From Parasphingorhabdus cellanae (GTDB lineage Bacteria; Pseudomonadota; Alphaproteobacteria; Sphingomonadales; Sphingomonadaceae), in the NCBI RefSeq assembly GCF_017498565.1, contig NZ_CP071794.1, forward strand, positions 2,594,001 through 2,658,000: 64,000 bases of DNA. Direction: 5' to 3'. Positions 18,391 through 26,195 of this stretch are shown here, one piece after another. How positions within the stretch are numbered: position 1 is the first letter of the stretch; the number at the start of each line of letters is the position of its first letter. Both the position numbers and the translations under genes were made by a program. The notes beneath the pieces are model-generated. The model was not told where the DNA came from. It saw only the letters and a program-made list of their open reading frames with translations, and did no database searches.

Positions 18391-19372
18391 GGGGAACAGT
18401 GCAGTCGGTCTGAAGCCCCCAGGCCAAATGATAGATGATGATCATGATCCATGGCCTTTTGACGCTGGCTTCCGCGATGGAGAGGCAGATGCTTGGATCG
18501 GCATAATCGAGGAACCTATAGCTGACCGGCACGATCAAGCGTTTCCTAGTTTAAAAATAGGCGCTCTATTGGCAACCAAAAAAGTGGAAGGCGCTATACA
18601 GCATCTGAAACTTCCCGGTGGTATTGAGGCAAGTCTGGCGGTTTTCATAGATACGGCGGGCGGCACGCCATTACGTTATTGGTCGATGGAAGCACGTAAT
18701 GCGGAATTATTTGCCACTGTGTTCGCGAGTGCACCGGCGGACAGCGCGATATATACCGGTGCAAAGATGCAAGCGGCTCTGCAATCACTTCGGTTCCGAT
18801 GGCAAAATCCCATGGAAAAGTTTATTGCGCAGCGTTCTTATGTCATCGGAAACCGCGCGAATTTTGCGGTTGTAAAGACCAAGCAGCCATATGATGTGAC
18901 CATGACTGACCTGCCCTTGTCCAAAACGGGAAGCAGTGGGACAGGTGACAGCGTACGGCCCACCGTGATCATCAATTATCACTATGATGCTGGCTTTTAT
19001 GCGGACGCAGATGAGCGTAAGGAGCAGCGGGTCCCCTTGGCGCAGAAGGCGATTCACTCGCTTGATTTCAAAGACATAAATATCATTAGCACGGACGTCG
19101 AAGAGGACGGCGACATAGTGATATCGGCCATCGGTCAAGATGACCTGGGTCGAGATATAAAGCTGCGACAAATACTGCATTTCGGGCCACGCGGGCATGT
19201 CTCGACAGTCTGCTCCTTTGCGCCGGAACACGATATCAGCGCGCGCTGCGATCAAGTTGGGCAGTCGATAAGCTTCAAAAGCTATGAAAAAGTCTCAGTC
19301 ATCCGATTTGCCCCGGTGGTCACTCCATACAAAGAGCGGAAGGCCTGCTGCCCCGATCCAGAGAGGCCTTAA
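18308..19372 (+). CDS. Secreted two-domain protein, paralogue A1 of the 18-22 kb cluster
   Basis: A 354-residue protein of unknown function with a signal peptide (MRPCFRLIAAWLCLSLSLPA, cleavage near ALASD). The mature part starts DVVFPGNSAVGLKPPGQM, a motif shared with the genes at 19374 and 21258. Two halves: residues 23-165, ending in ALQSLRFRW, and 175-330, containing ALDFKD-type and EVEEDGD-type motifs (here SLDFKD, VEEDGDIVI) and a pair of cysteines (VSTVCSFA...ARCDQVGQ). The strand/helix pattern is reminiscent of the PsbP/DcrB fold, which is only a guess. First gene of a five-gene co-directional cluster; AGAAGG precedes the ATG. Confidence 0.8.
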   Translation: MRPCFRLIAAWLCLSLSLPALASDVVFPGNSAVGLKPPGQMIDDDHDPWPFDAGFRDGEADAWIGIIEEPIADRHDQAFPSLKIGALLATKKVEGAIQHLKLPGGIEASLAVFIDTAGGTPLRYWSMEARNAELFATVFASAPADSAIYTGAKMQAALQSLRFRWQNPMEKFIAQRSYVIGNRANFAVVKTKQPYDVTMTDLPLSKTGSSGTGDSVRPTVIINYHYDAGFYADADERKEQRVPLAQKAIHSLDFKDINIISTDVEEDGDIVISAIGQDDLGRDIKLRQILHFGPRGHVSTVCSFAPEHDISARCDQVGQSISFKSYEKVSVIRFAPVVTPYKERKACCPDPERP

Positions 19373-19373
19373 G

Positions 19374-19880
19374 ATGATCATGCGCCCTTGCTCCCGGCTG
19401 ATCGCGACATGGCTATGTCTGTCCCTGTCCTTACCTGCGCTCGCCAGCGATGTGGTTTTTCCCGCAGGCGGTGCCGTCGGTCTCAGTCCGCCGGGCGCTA
19501 TGACGGCCCATATCGGCCTCACCATGTTTGAAGATAATGATGAAGATGCTGTAATCAGTATCTTTGAAGAAGCTTGGGGTGACGCCCCGGGGAAACCGTT
19601 TTCGGACTTTGGTAATTTGGGCGAAGTGCCGCCAGGTATCAGAGTGGAAGGGCCGGTGCAGCATCTGCAACTTGCAGGAGGCATAGAGGCCTATCTGGTG
19701 GCTTATTCCGACATAAAGGACGGAGTCGCTCGCCGTCATTGGACAATGGTAGCGCGCAATGCTGATCTGTTTGCCAGTATATTTGCCCGGGCTCCGGCGG
19801 GCAGCACACTTTATTCTGATGCAAAGATTCAGGCGGCGCTGCGATCCATCCAATTTCGAAAACCCCGTCCCAAAGAATAG
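19374..19880 (+). CDS. Secreted single-domain protein, paralogue A2
   Basis: A 168-residue protein matching only the N-terminal half of paralogue A1. It has the same signal peptide, DVVFPAGGAVGLSPPGAM, then GPVQHLQLAGGIEAYLV, RHWTMVARNADLFASIF and ALRSIQFRK near the C terminus. It ends where the first domain of A1 ends, with no trace of the second domain downstream, so it is a natural one-domain version rather than a frameshift product. The start ATG is 1 nt after the A1 stop, with GAGAGG 7 nt upstream; the ATG at 19380 aligns with the A1 start and is the alternative. Function unknown. Confidence 0.78.
   Translation: MIMRPCSRLIATWLCLSLSLPALASDVVFPAGGAVGLSPPGAMTAHIGLTMFEDNDEDAVISIFEEAWGDAPGKPFSDFGNLGEVPPGIRVEGPVQHLQLAGGIEAYLVAYSDIKDGVARRHWTMVARNADLFASIFARAPAGSTLYSDAKIQAALRSIQFRKPRPKE
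19380..19462 (+). repeat. 83-bp direct repeat, copy 2
   Basis: Second copy of the repeat at 18308-18390; 80 of 83 bases are identical. Confidence 0.9.
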
Positions 19881-19958
19881 CAGCCTTGATGGCCGAGGCC
19901 TGTCCCCCAATTATTTTGCAACAAACCTTCCCCCCCAAAACCCAATCAAAGAAAGAGA

Positions 19959-20510
19959 ATGACTATGACTGACCAAACGATCGATAATAATGATGACACA
20001 CCCGGCAAGCCCATTTCGATCGTGGGCGCTATTTTCGCCATCCTTATTAGCGGCGCCGTTGCGCTGGGCTATGGCGCGGCCGCTGCCTTCTTCCCGCTGA
20101 CGATTGTGGATCTGATTTTTCTATTCATCTCCGCGATATTTATTTTTGCCGCTTATGCGATGATCGGCCAGTCACGCATGGCGCGTTTGGTTGTTGCCAT
20201 TCCGGGCGGCCTGGTCTGCCTCTCGATGATGTGGTTTGGTTGGTTCTGGGTGCAGATCGATTATGATGCCGCGATGGCGGTGCTCGCGGGTGGCCCGGGC
20301 CATGCCTTCACCGTGATTTCGGAAATTGCTGACGGGACCAGCTATACGGCAGGCCGCGGTTTCCGGACCGATGTCGAAGTCGGCTCGGGCCGGATCAAGC
20401 TATTCTGGACGCTGGAAAGTCTGGGCTTTCTCTTGCTTCCAGCGGTCGGCGCCTGGTTGGGCATGAGCGCCGGCGATGCGGATGAGGGGCATGAGAACGC
20501 CGCCGCCTAA
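19959..20510 (+). CDS. Four-helix membrane protein, paralogue B1
   Basis: A 183-residue inner-membrane protein with hydrophobic segments at about 19-42, 47-68, 77-98 and 150-168. An outside-facing loop (GPGHAFTVISEIADGTSYTAGR) separates the third and fourth. Conserved with B2: WFGWxW, GPGxAF, IADGTSY/VADGSNY, IKLxWxLES. ATG 19965 is an equally good start (AAAGAGAATG context). I do not recognise a family. It lies between the secreted paralogues A2 and A3, in the same direction, suggesting that the membrane and periplasmic partners work together. Confidence 0.75.
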   Translation: MTMTDQTIDNNDDTPGKPISIVGAIFAILISGAVALGYGAAAAFFPLTIVDLIFLFISAIFIFAAYAMIGQSRMARLVVAIPGGLVCLSMMWFGWFWVQIDYDAAMAVLAGGPGHAFTVISEIADGTSYTAGRGFRTDVEVGSGRIKLFWTLESLGFLLLPAVGAWLGMSAGDADEGHENAAA

Positions 20511-20615
20511 TCGGTTTCACTGGCGCCGGTTCCTCAGATATACCGCGCTGTATCTGACGGACTGCCGATCATTTGCAACTATCGTCGCAGTCATCCCGCT
20601 AAAGAAAGGTTTGTT

Positions 20616-21173
20616 ATGGCTCGCCAAAACATGAAAGCGTCATCGCCAACACCGGACAATATGTCAGGGGAGTTTATTTCCGCAAAAGGTTCGTTTCTTG
20701 CGATATCGATTAGCGCTGTCATCGCTGCGGCTTATGGGGCGGTCGCGTCCTTCAATCCATTTACGACATTTGATGCGCTTCTTTGCGTAATTGCGACGGT
20801 TTTTGCCATGGCCTGTTTTGCTTTACCCGGCCGGTCGCTTCTCGCCCGTCTGTTCGTCGCTGTGCCGGGCAGTGCGGTCTGCCTGACGGCTCTCTGGTTC
20901 GGTTGGGTTTGGGCAGAGGCAGATTTTGCAACGGCATTTGCGCTGTTGTCCGCCGGCCCTGGCACAGCATTTGAAGCCATTGTTCAAGTGGCCGATGGTT
21001 CCAACTATATTTCCTCCAAACTGGTTAATAGCAGAGGGGAATATAACGTCCCACCGGGTGAGATCAAACTGGTGTGGTCGCTGGAAAGCATAGCATTCTT
21101 TCTGGCACCATTTGCTGGCGCATGGGCGGATCTGGATGGAGTGAGAAATATGATGGCGAGAGAAACGACTTAG
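20616..21173 (+). CDS. Four-helix membrane protein, paralogue B2
   Basis: A 185-residue protein with the same layout as B1: membrane segments at about 20-42, 47-66, 74-95 and 150-168, plus the conserved loop motifs (WFGWVW, GPGTAFEAIVQVADGSNY, GEIKLVWSLES). The loop between helices 3 and 4 is longer by about 8 residues. The ATG follows AAAGAAAGG. B1 and B2 arose by tandem duplication, like the A paralogues around them. Function unknown. Confidence 0.75.
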   Translation: MARQNMKASSPTPDNMSGEFISAKGSFLAISISAVIAAAYGAVASFNPFTTFDALLCVIATVFAMACFALPGRSLLARLFVAVPGSAVCLTALWFGWVWAEADFATAFALLSAGPGTAFEAIVQVADGSNYISSKLVNSRGEYNVPPGEIKLVWSLESIAFFLAPFAGAWADLDGVRNMMARETT

Positions 21174-21257
21174 CATTTCGATTTCTTCATTAGGGATTTT
21201 TCCAATAGGACAGTAGACTGACCTGCGAAAAGCTAACTTAGAAGAAGCGAGCAGCAA

Positions 21258-22238
21258 ATGTTGGAATATTGGAAAAAAGTGGCAATATGCCTGTGGGCGG
21301 TGCCGAGCCTGTTTGTCGCCGCACCGGCGCTGGCCGCATCGGTGGTCTTCCCGGGTGACGGGGCTGTGGGTCTGGAGCCGCCCGGCGACATGACGGTGGC
21401 CGAAAGTTTTTCCGGATTCCGGGACAGCGAAGAAGGGGCGTCAATCCTGATCGCCGAATTTCCGCTGGAAGCTTATGCGCAAATTGCACCCCAATTTACG
21501 CCGGAAAAACTGGCAAGCCGGATGACGATGGACGGCCCCGCGCAAAAGCTGACACTGGCCGGAGATGTTGAGGCATTGCTGGCCGTTGGCGTCCAAACGC
21601 AGCAGGGTTTTGACTATCGTAAATGGGTGATGATTGCACGCAGCAGTGACAGCACAGCCATGGTGACGGTACAAATCCCGGCGACGAGTGAGGCTTATTC
21701 GGATGATGAGGTGCTGAGCGCGCTCCAATCGGTTCGGTTCCAGCCGCGCGGTTCGCTGGAAGACGAAATAGCGCGGCTGCCGTTCACCGTTGCGGAACGC
21801 GCTGATTTTCGCGCTGTTCGTACTTTGGCAGGCAGCGGTTTGTTAATGACGGACGGTCCCGAAGACGTGGTCTCGGATGGATCGCAGCCGCTTGTCATCA
21901 TTGCTTCCAGCATTGGTACCAATCCGGCAGTGGGCGCACTGACGCCGGAACAGCGCAAGACTTTGGCGCTTAAAGCCATGCAGGGGCTGGATTTCAAAGA
22001 CCTTCAAACCGACGCCGCAGAGGTAGAAGAAGATGGCGACGTTGTGATTGCGGGCAAAGGTACCGATGACGCTGGCCGCGAGATGATAGTGCGGCAAATC
22101 ATGCGCTTTTCACCGACCAGCCACATCCGGACCGTCTGTGTTTTCAAGGCTGAGCAGGATATCGCCGGGCGCTGTGACAAGGTTGGGCAAGCAGTGGTTT
22201 TGAAGGCCGGCCGAAACAGCGGAGCGGTTGAGGAATAG
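21258..22238 (+). CDS. Secreted two-domain protein, paralogue A3
   Basis: A 326-residue homologue of A1 over its full length. It has a signal peptide (cleavage near ALAAS), SVVFPGDGAVGLEPPGDM, RKWVMIARSSD, ALQSVRFQPRG, then the second domain with MQGLDFKDLQTDAAEVEEDGD, GREMIVRQIMRF and a Cys pair in TVCVFKAEQDIAGRCDKVGQ. The charged AEVEEDGDVVI segment is the best conserved part of the second domain. Last gene of the cluster, followed by a terminator, which supports one transcription unit from 18308. No close relative is known to me. Confidence 0.8.
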   Translation: MLEYWKKVAICLWAVPSLFVAAPALAASVVFPGDGAVGLEPPGDMTVAESFSGFRDSEEGASILIAEFPLEAYAQIAPQFTPEKLASRMTMDGPAQKLTLAGDVEALLAVGVQTQQGFDYRKWVMIARSSDSTAMVTVQIPATSEAYSDDEVLSALQSVRFQPRGSLEDEIARLPFTVAERADFRAVRTLAGSGLLMTDGPEDVVSDGSQPLVIIASSIGTNPAVGALTPEQRKTLALKAMQGLDFKDLQTDAAEVEEDGDVVIAGKGTDDAGREMIVRQIMRFSPTSHIRTVCVFKAEQDIAGRCDKVGQAVVLKAGRNSGAVEE

Positions 22239-22294
22239 CTGCAGGATGACAAAGAGAAGAGATTGGTGCACCGGTCACCATGAAAAACCGCAAA

Positions 22295-22323
22295 AAAACC
22301 GGGCGAAAACACCGCCCGGTTTT
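22295..22323. terminator. Bidirectional terminator
   Basis: A stem of 11 bp (AAAACCGGGCG / CGCCCGGTTTT) with a 7-nt loop lies between the convergent ends of the A3 paralogue and the PRC-barrel gene and can serve both strands. Confidence 0.88.
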
Positions 22324-22355
22324 CCTCTATATTTTGAATATGATCGGAAAAGTCA

Positions 22356-22724
22356 TCACCAATAGGGTGTGACCATCCAATATTCATAAACGCTGGTTTG
22401 ATATTGCCGGTCAAAAGCCTTGTCCGCCTCATCTTCCTTGAATCGCGGCGCCTGTTCCAGCTGTTCTTTGGTGACGTCGAGCTTGTATCCGCCCAGCTCC
22501 GTATCATAGTCCAGTTTGGCCCATGGCAAGCTATGCCGATCCGAACCAATACCAAGGAAGCCGCCGACAGATAGAATCGCGTCGGTTACACGGCCGGTTT
22601 GTTTTTCAATCATCAGCTTGTCGACGGTACCAATTTTATCATTATCAGCACCATAAATCGCAGTGCCTTCGACGCGGTCGCTGGCAATGACGGTACTGGT
22701 TCGATCATCTTCTTTTAACATCAT
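22356..22724 (-). CDS. PRC-barrel domain protein
   Basis: A 122-residue soluble protein with a single PRC-barrel (about residues 13-80: VEGTAIYGADNDKIGTVDKLMIEKQTG, AILSVGGFLGIGSDRHSLPW). A charged helix and an aromatic tail (VYEYWMVTPYW) follow. PRC-barrel proteins of this size are often stress-induced or associated with the membrane in alphaproteobacteria. It lies next to a DUF1328 membrane peptide and a small charged protein, a common low-complexity stress neighbourhood. Confidence 0.88.
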   Translation of the reverse strand: MMLKEDDRTSTVIASDRVEGTAIYGADNDKIGTVDKLMIEKQTGRVTDAILSVGGFLGIGSDRHSLPWAKLDYDTELGGYKLDVTKEQLEQAPRFKEDEADKAFDRQYQTSVYEYWMVTPYW

Positions 22725-22843
22725 GGAAAGCTCCTTTCTGGTTAGGGATCAAATGATCAGGCCTGTTATTTGTCGGGGGACAGTGTCTGATCACATGATA
22801 TCAATCCGCGAAATCAAATTTGGTTCCTTTTCCGCCAGCGTGG

Positions 22844-23005
22844 CTAGACCCCGGTCTTGACGCCCAAAAGATGGAGAACCAGCAAGATGACAAAAATCAC
22901 CGCTGCTCCATAGGCCAGATATATCGCAAAACCGGCGATACCGCCGAATCCAAGGGCTGCAGCAATTATCGCTACAATCAAAAATATGATCGCATATCGT
23001 AACAT
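22844..23005 (-). CDS. DUF1328-family small membrane protein
   Basis: A 53-residue peptide (MLRYAIIFLIVAIIAAALGF...HLLGVKTGV) with two hydrophobic helices separated by GGIAG. This is the pattern of the YtjA/DUF1328 family, small inner-membrane proteins of unknown role often found with stress genes. The minus-strand ATG at 23005 has AGAGAAGA upstream. A longer minus-strand frame covering the same bases is a shadow. Confidence 0.88.
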   Translation of the reverse strand: MLRYAIIFLIVAIIAAALGFGGIAGFAIYLAYGAAVIFVILLVLHLLGVKTGV

Positions 23006-23155
23006 GTCTTCTCTCCACACTTATTGTTTACATGATGATAAGTCCTGCCACTCCAATAGGTTCCAACAGGCAACAGATAATGTTTCGAAACGCATCGTTC
23101 GGGAACCAAAGCCGTTCATAAAAGTTGTCTTCATAAGGATGAGGAGATGATGAAA

Positions 23156-23443
23156 ATGACCGATAAGCAAACCGGCAATGACCGGAGTGAAGGTATCAAG
23201 AGCCGGGAAGCCGATCACCCCCGGCATACGTATCAAACGCCAGCTAATGTTCTGACGGACGAGCATCTAAGCACTGAACAAAAGCGCGACATATTGCGTT
23301 ATTGGAAAGAGGATGTGGAAGCCCGCTTGCGGGCCGAAGGCGAAGGCATGGGTCAGTCCGAACCGATTTCAGCAGATAAGGAATCGACACTGGCAGAAGA
23401 GCAGCAGCTCATCAATCAGGCCTTGGCGGAAATCGAAAAATAA
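23156..23443 (+). CDS. Small charged alphaproteobacterial protein
   Basis: A soluble protein of 95 residues from ATG 23156 (ATGs at 23147 and 23150 are in frame; GAGGAG at 23141-23146 fits 23156 best). The core YQTPANVLTDEHLSTEQKRDILRYWKEDVEARLRAE follows the pattern TPxxVLxDxxLSxEQKxxILxxWexD, seen in many short alphaproteobacterial hypotheticals. It is helix-rich with a Gln/Glu tail. It is divergent from the DUF1328 gene and probably belongs to the same stress response; function unknown. Confidence 0.78.
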   Translation: MTDKQTGNDRSEGIKSREADHPRHTYQTPANVLTDEHLSTEQKRDILRYWKEDVEARLRAEGEGMGQSEPISADKESTLAEEQQLINQALAEIEK

Positions 23444-23617
23444 CCGGCCCCTCTCAGTTTGGAGATTTGCCTATGGCGGTCGCTCTCATCGGTTTAGCCT
23501 TACGGGATCCAATGCAGCGATGGATGCGATTGCTCCTTATCTTAAAGAGTAATAGATATCTGATCGGCAGGTCGCGGGTCACTGGCCACCGACTTACCAC
23601 CGGCTATTGTCAATGCA

Positions 23618-24155
23618 TCAGAGCAAAGCCGCGACCTGTGCTTTCAGTTTAGCGTAATAATCCGCTGGTGCCCGGCCGAAGCTAATATCTATGGGCAACT
23701 CGCTGTCTTCCTGCCGCTCGGCAAGGAAGAAGATCGTGTCCGCGCCTGACCATATCCAGAAATAACCATGCCAGTCTTCCAGCTCATAGATCGCAAAGGC
23801 TTTGTCATCGTCGAGCAAGGCGGGATCAGCGCCGATAAAATCTTCAAAGCGCGCGCCGTCATTGCCAATCGCCGTGCTGATCGCCTTGCGATTAAACTGT
23901 CAGTCGTTCGGCTCGCTGGGCGTCAATATCTTCATATTCCATCGAGGCATAGGGGTCGTCAAAGAACATGTGCGACGAGCACAGTGCCACCTCTTGGGCG
24001 CCGCCATAGAGCGGGTCAGCTATGTCCGACTCATCAGCAAGAATGCCGAGGGCGATGGCTTTAAACTTCTCCTCGGACGCGCTGACGAGCTCGGTGAATA
24101 AAGCGTCGCTATCGGTGGGGTTGGTCCAGTCCCAGATGGAGGGGGCTTCGGCCAT
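23618..24155 (-). pseudogene. Probable frameshifted gene in two overlapping frames
   Basis: Frame 1 starts at the ATG at 24155 (GAGAGGA upstream), reads MAEAPSIWDWTNPTDSDALF... and ends at a TAA at 23892. Frame 2 is open from 23899 to a stop at 23618 (...FNRKAISTAIGNDGARF, DDDKAFAIYELEDWHGYFWI...). Frame 2 has no ATG near its beginning; its only starts are a TTG at 23818 or later. The two frames overlap by only 8 nt, so one base change in the TTT run at 23894-23896 would join them into a protein of about 180 residues. I do not recognise a family. It may be a real frameshift, a sequencing error, or two short genes. Confidence 0.5.
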
Positions 24156-24350
24156 GATATTTCCTCTCAAGCAATCGTCAAACCTTGCAACAATTGCTTT
24201 CATTTCCAATTCTGTATCTCTTGTCAAATAGGCTGTAGCGGCAATCCAAGAGGGGCGGCAGGGGCATCTTCGTATAAAGGGTGATGCCGCGGCGGCTTTA
24301 CCAAGCGCATCTGGTTACGGAGTAGAATATATTTTCAAAAGTCTTGTGCC

Positions 24351-24424
24351 CCTGCGAAGGCAGGGGTCCATCTCCGGACGGTTAGGTTTCTGAAGGGTGG
24401 GAGATGGATTCCTGCCTTCGCAGG
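24351..24424. repeat. Palindromic repeat element
   Basis: The arm CCTGCGAAGGCAGGGGTCCA (24351-24375 in full, 25 bp) pairs with 24400-24424 with two mismatches. The CCTGCGAAGGCAGG core is the kind of REP sequence found many times in sphingomonad genomes. It lies in the gap between the frameshifted gene and the lipoprotein gene. Confidence 0.75.
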
Positions 24425-24448
24425 TATATGGCGCGCTATTTCCCGGGC

Positions 24449-24868
24449 TCACTTTCCAATGGTAGAGACGACGAAATAATCTTGCGGGCAAATGTCTTTA
24501 GTCAGCTGGGCGACAGCCGCGCTTTGAGACACCGGTAGCGTCGCGCCGCCGAAATTGATCTGGTTACTAAAAAAGGCCGTTCCTCTGCCATGGGGAAGCA
24601 TAATAGCGCTTTTGCCTCTTACAATAGTGACGACAGTACCTTCCGGCCAAAGCAGTGTGATTGGTCCTGCGGACGTATTTGCAACTATACAATTCCCGTC
24701 AGTCTCCAACCGTCCTTTCATGTCCGCCAACAGATATATTTCCGATGGATTGGCTATCGTGTCATATGGGTTGATAGCGAGGTGCGCGTCTTTCAATTTT
24801 TGGAAATTGCCTGTGGTGGAACAAGCCGCCAATCCGAAAACCAAGGCTGATGTTGTCAAAAAGCGCAT
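24449..24868 (-). CDS. Predicted lipoprotein of unknown function
   Basis: From the ATG at 24868 the protein has 139 residues and begins MRFLTTSALVFGLAACSTT, a clear lipobox (GLAAC). An in-frame ATG nine bases upstream is less likely. The mature part is beta-rich, with two cysteines (NCIVANT and DICPQDYF) that may form a disulfide, and a PITLLWPEGTVVTIVRGK segment resembling a small beta-barrel. I do not recognise a family. It stands alone between a repeat element and a 349-bp gap. Confidence 0.75.
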   Translation of the reverse strand: MRFLTTSALVFGLAACSTTGNFQKLKDAHLAINPYDTIANPSEIYLLADMKGRLETDGNCIVANTSAGPITLLWPEGTVVTIVRGKSAIMLPHGRGTAFFSNQINFGGATLPVSQSAAVAQLTKDICPQDYFVVSTIGK

Positions 24869-25217
24869 ATGCCACATATACTGGTCTCCAGATCAATTCT
24901 GTTCCCTCTGCTATACATCAAATGGATCACAAAACTATTCTTTCGAATATACTAAAGCCCACGCGCAAAACCGCTTTCCTACAGCATCAGCGAGATGGTA
25001 TACGGCGGCGATGATCGCTTCACTTTTCTGCTTAGTATCGCATGTGCCGTCGACGGCGATATGGCCGTGTCTTTGTTTCCGCGAGCATAACGGTTCATCG
25101 GCGCAGGTACTCGGCTCAACCGAATTTCAACCCTCAGTTGCGTATAATTTGTATAATTTTCAACGAAGAAATCGTTTGAATTTTCAGCTGTGACTCTGAA
25201 GCCGCTGGCAACCGTCG
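24869..25217. other. Intergenic region, no gene supported
   Basis: A minus-strand frame of about 60 codons reads somewhat protein-like near 25000 (SEAIIAAVYHLADAVGKRF) but has no start codon and may be a gene remnant. Nothing else was recognised. Confidence 0.35.
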
Positions 25218-26117
25218 TTAAGCGGTTTGCGTGCCATCTGGCAACGCGGCGGAAAACTCGCTTTCCGCAAGATCAATCAGATGCCGGTCATCTTCGTTCC
25301 ACGGATGGAATCCGGGCAGGAAGAATTTTATCCACGGCACGATGATCTTCCGCGCCACGCCGGGCGTGACTAACAGGAAGCGGAGCAGCGTCATGTTGGT
25401 GCGGAAACCGGTAAAGCCATCCTGAGCCAGCAAGTCGAGCGTGTCACTATAGCGGTTGGTCCAGAAATTCCGGGTAATGACCAGCATCAAGAGCGACTTG
25501 ACTTTCCAGCGCTGCCAGCGGGACCAGTCACGGGTCGCATAGAGCCAGGTGTCATAGGCGACGCCCTTATGCTCGATTTCTTCGAGAGCGTGCCAGCGCC
25601 ACAGGTCCGCGGTTTCCTTGTCGGCCTTGGCAAAATGTTGCGGGTTGGCGATAAATTGCTGGGCCATGATCGCGGTGAAATGTTCAAGGATCATCGTCGC
25701 ACCAAGATTGGCTATCGCAGGCCTTCCTTTGGTCATTTCCAGCGACTCGATGACGCGTTGTTCGATACGGCTCGTATCATAGCCCGCTTCCTCGACCCGG
25801 CGGTTCAACGCGACATGTTCGCGGGTGTGGATGATTTCCTGCTTCACAAACGCGCGGATTTCTTTTTGCAGTTTTTCAGGGGTGACGTCGCGAAAGGCTT
25901 TGACGCTTTCAATGAAAAACGCCTCGCCGCGCGGGAAAGTAAGGGACAGCGCGTTATAAAAGGCCGTCGCAACGGGATCGTTGTTCAGCCACCATCGGCC
26001 AGGCTGATGTCCTTCATCACGGCCAAAGCGGCGGTCACGCGGCGTGATCTGATGATCTTTCGGCGTGGGCGTATCAATTGTTTCCGGTTCCGCTTGCAGG
26101 CTGCTATGGATGTTCAT
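25218..26117 (-). CDS. PF10118-type predicted metal-dependent hydrolase, copy 1
   Basis: A 299-residue protein whose core (about 35-290) matches this family: RWWLNNDPVATAFYNALSLTFPRGEAFFIESVKAFRD, KQEIIHTREHVALNR, WRWHALEEIEHKGVAYDTWL. The repeated Glu and His residues in helices (EIIHTREH, HALEEIEHKG) suggest a ferritin-like di-iron site, although the family is only named a metal-dependent hydrolase. It is divergent from a TetR regulator 78 bp away, which probably controls it. A paralogue lies at 33234-34208. Substrate unknown. Confidence 0.88.
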   Translation of the reverse strand: MNIHSSLQAEPETIDTPTPKDHQITPRDRRFGRDEGHQPGRWWLNNDPVATAFYNALSLTFPRGEAFFIESVKAFRDVTPEKLQKEIRAFVKQEIIHTREHVALNRRVEEAGYDTSRIEQRVIESLEMTKGRPAIANLGATMILEHFTAIMAQQFIANPQHFAKADKETADLWRWHALEEIEHKGVAYDTWLYATRDWSRWQRWKVKSLLMLVITRNFWTNRYSDTLDLLAQDGFTGFRTNMTLLRFLLVTPGVARKIIVPWIKFFLPGFHPWNEDDRHLIDLAESEFSAALPDGTQTA

Positions 26118-26195
26118 AGGGGCATATTCTTTAAAGTTAGCTTTTACGCAAAAATTGTTTAACTTGCAGCATAGATATTAGGGTTACTTACATAG

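Noticed and set aside
18308..22238. Considered as a phage or secretion-system remnant
   Set aside because: No phage, secretion ATPase or integrase genes are present and the genes use host-like codons.
24869..25217. Short minus-strand frame near 25000 that reads protein-like
   Set aside because: No start codon in frame; it could be a remnant but cannot be supported as a gene.
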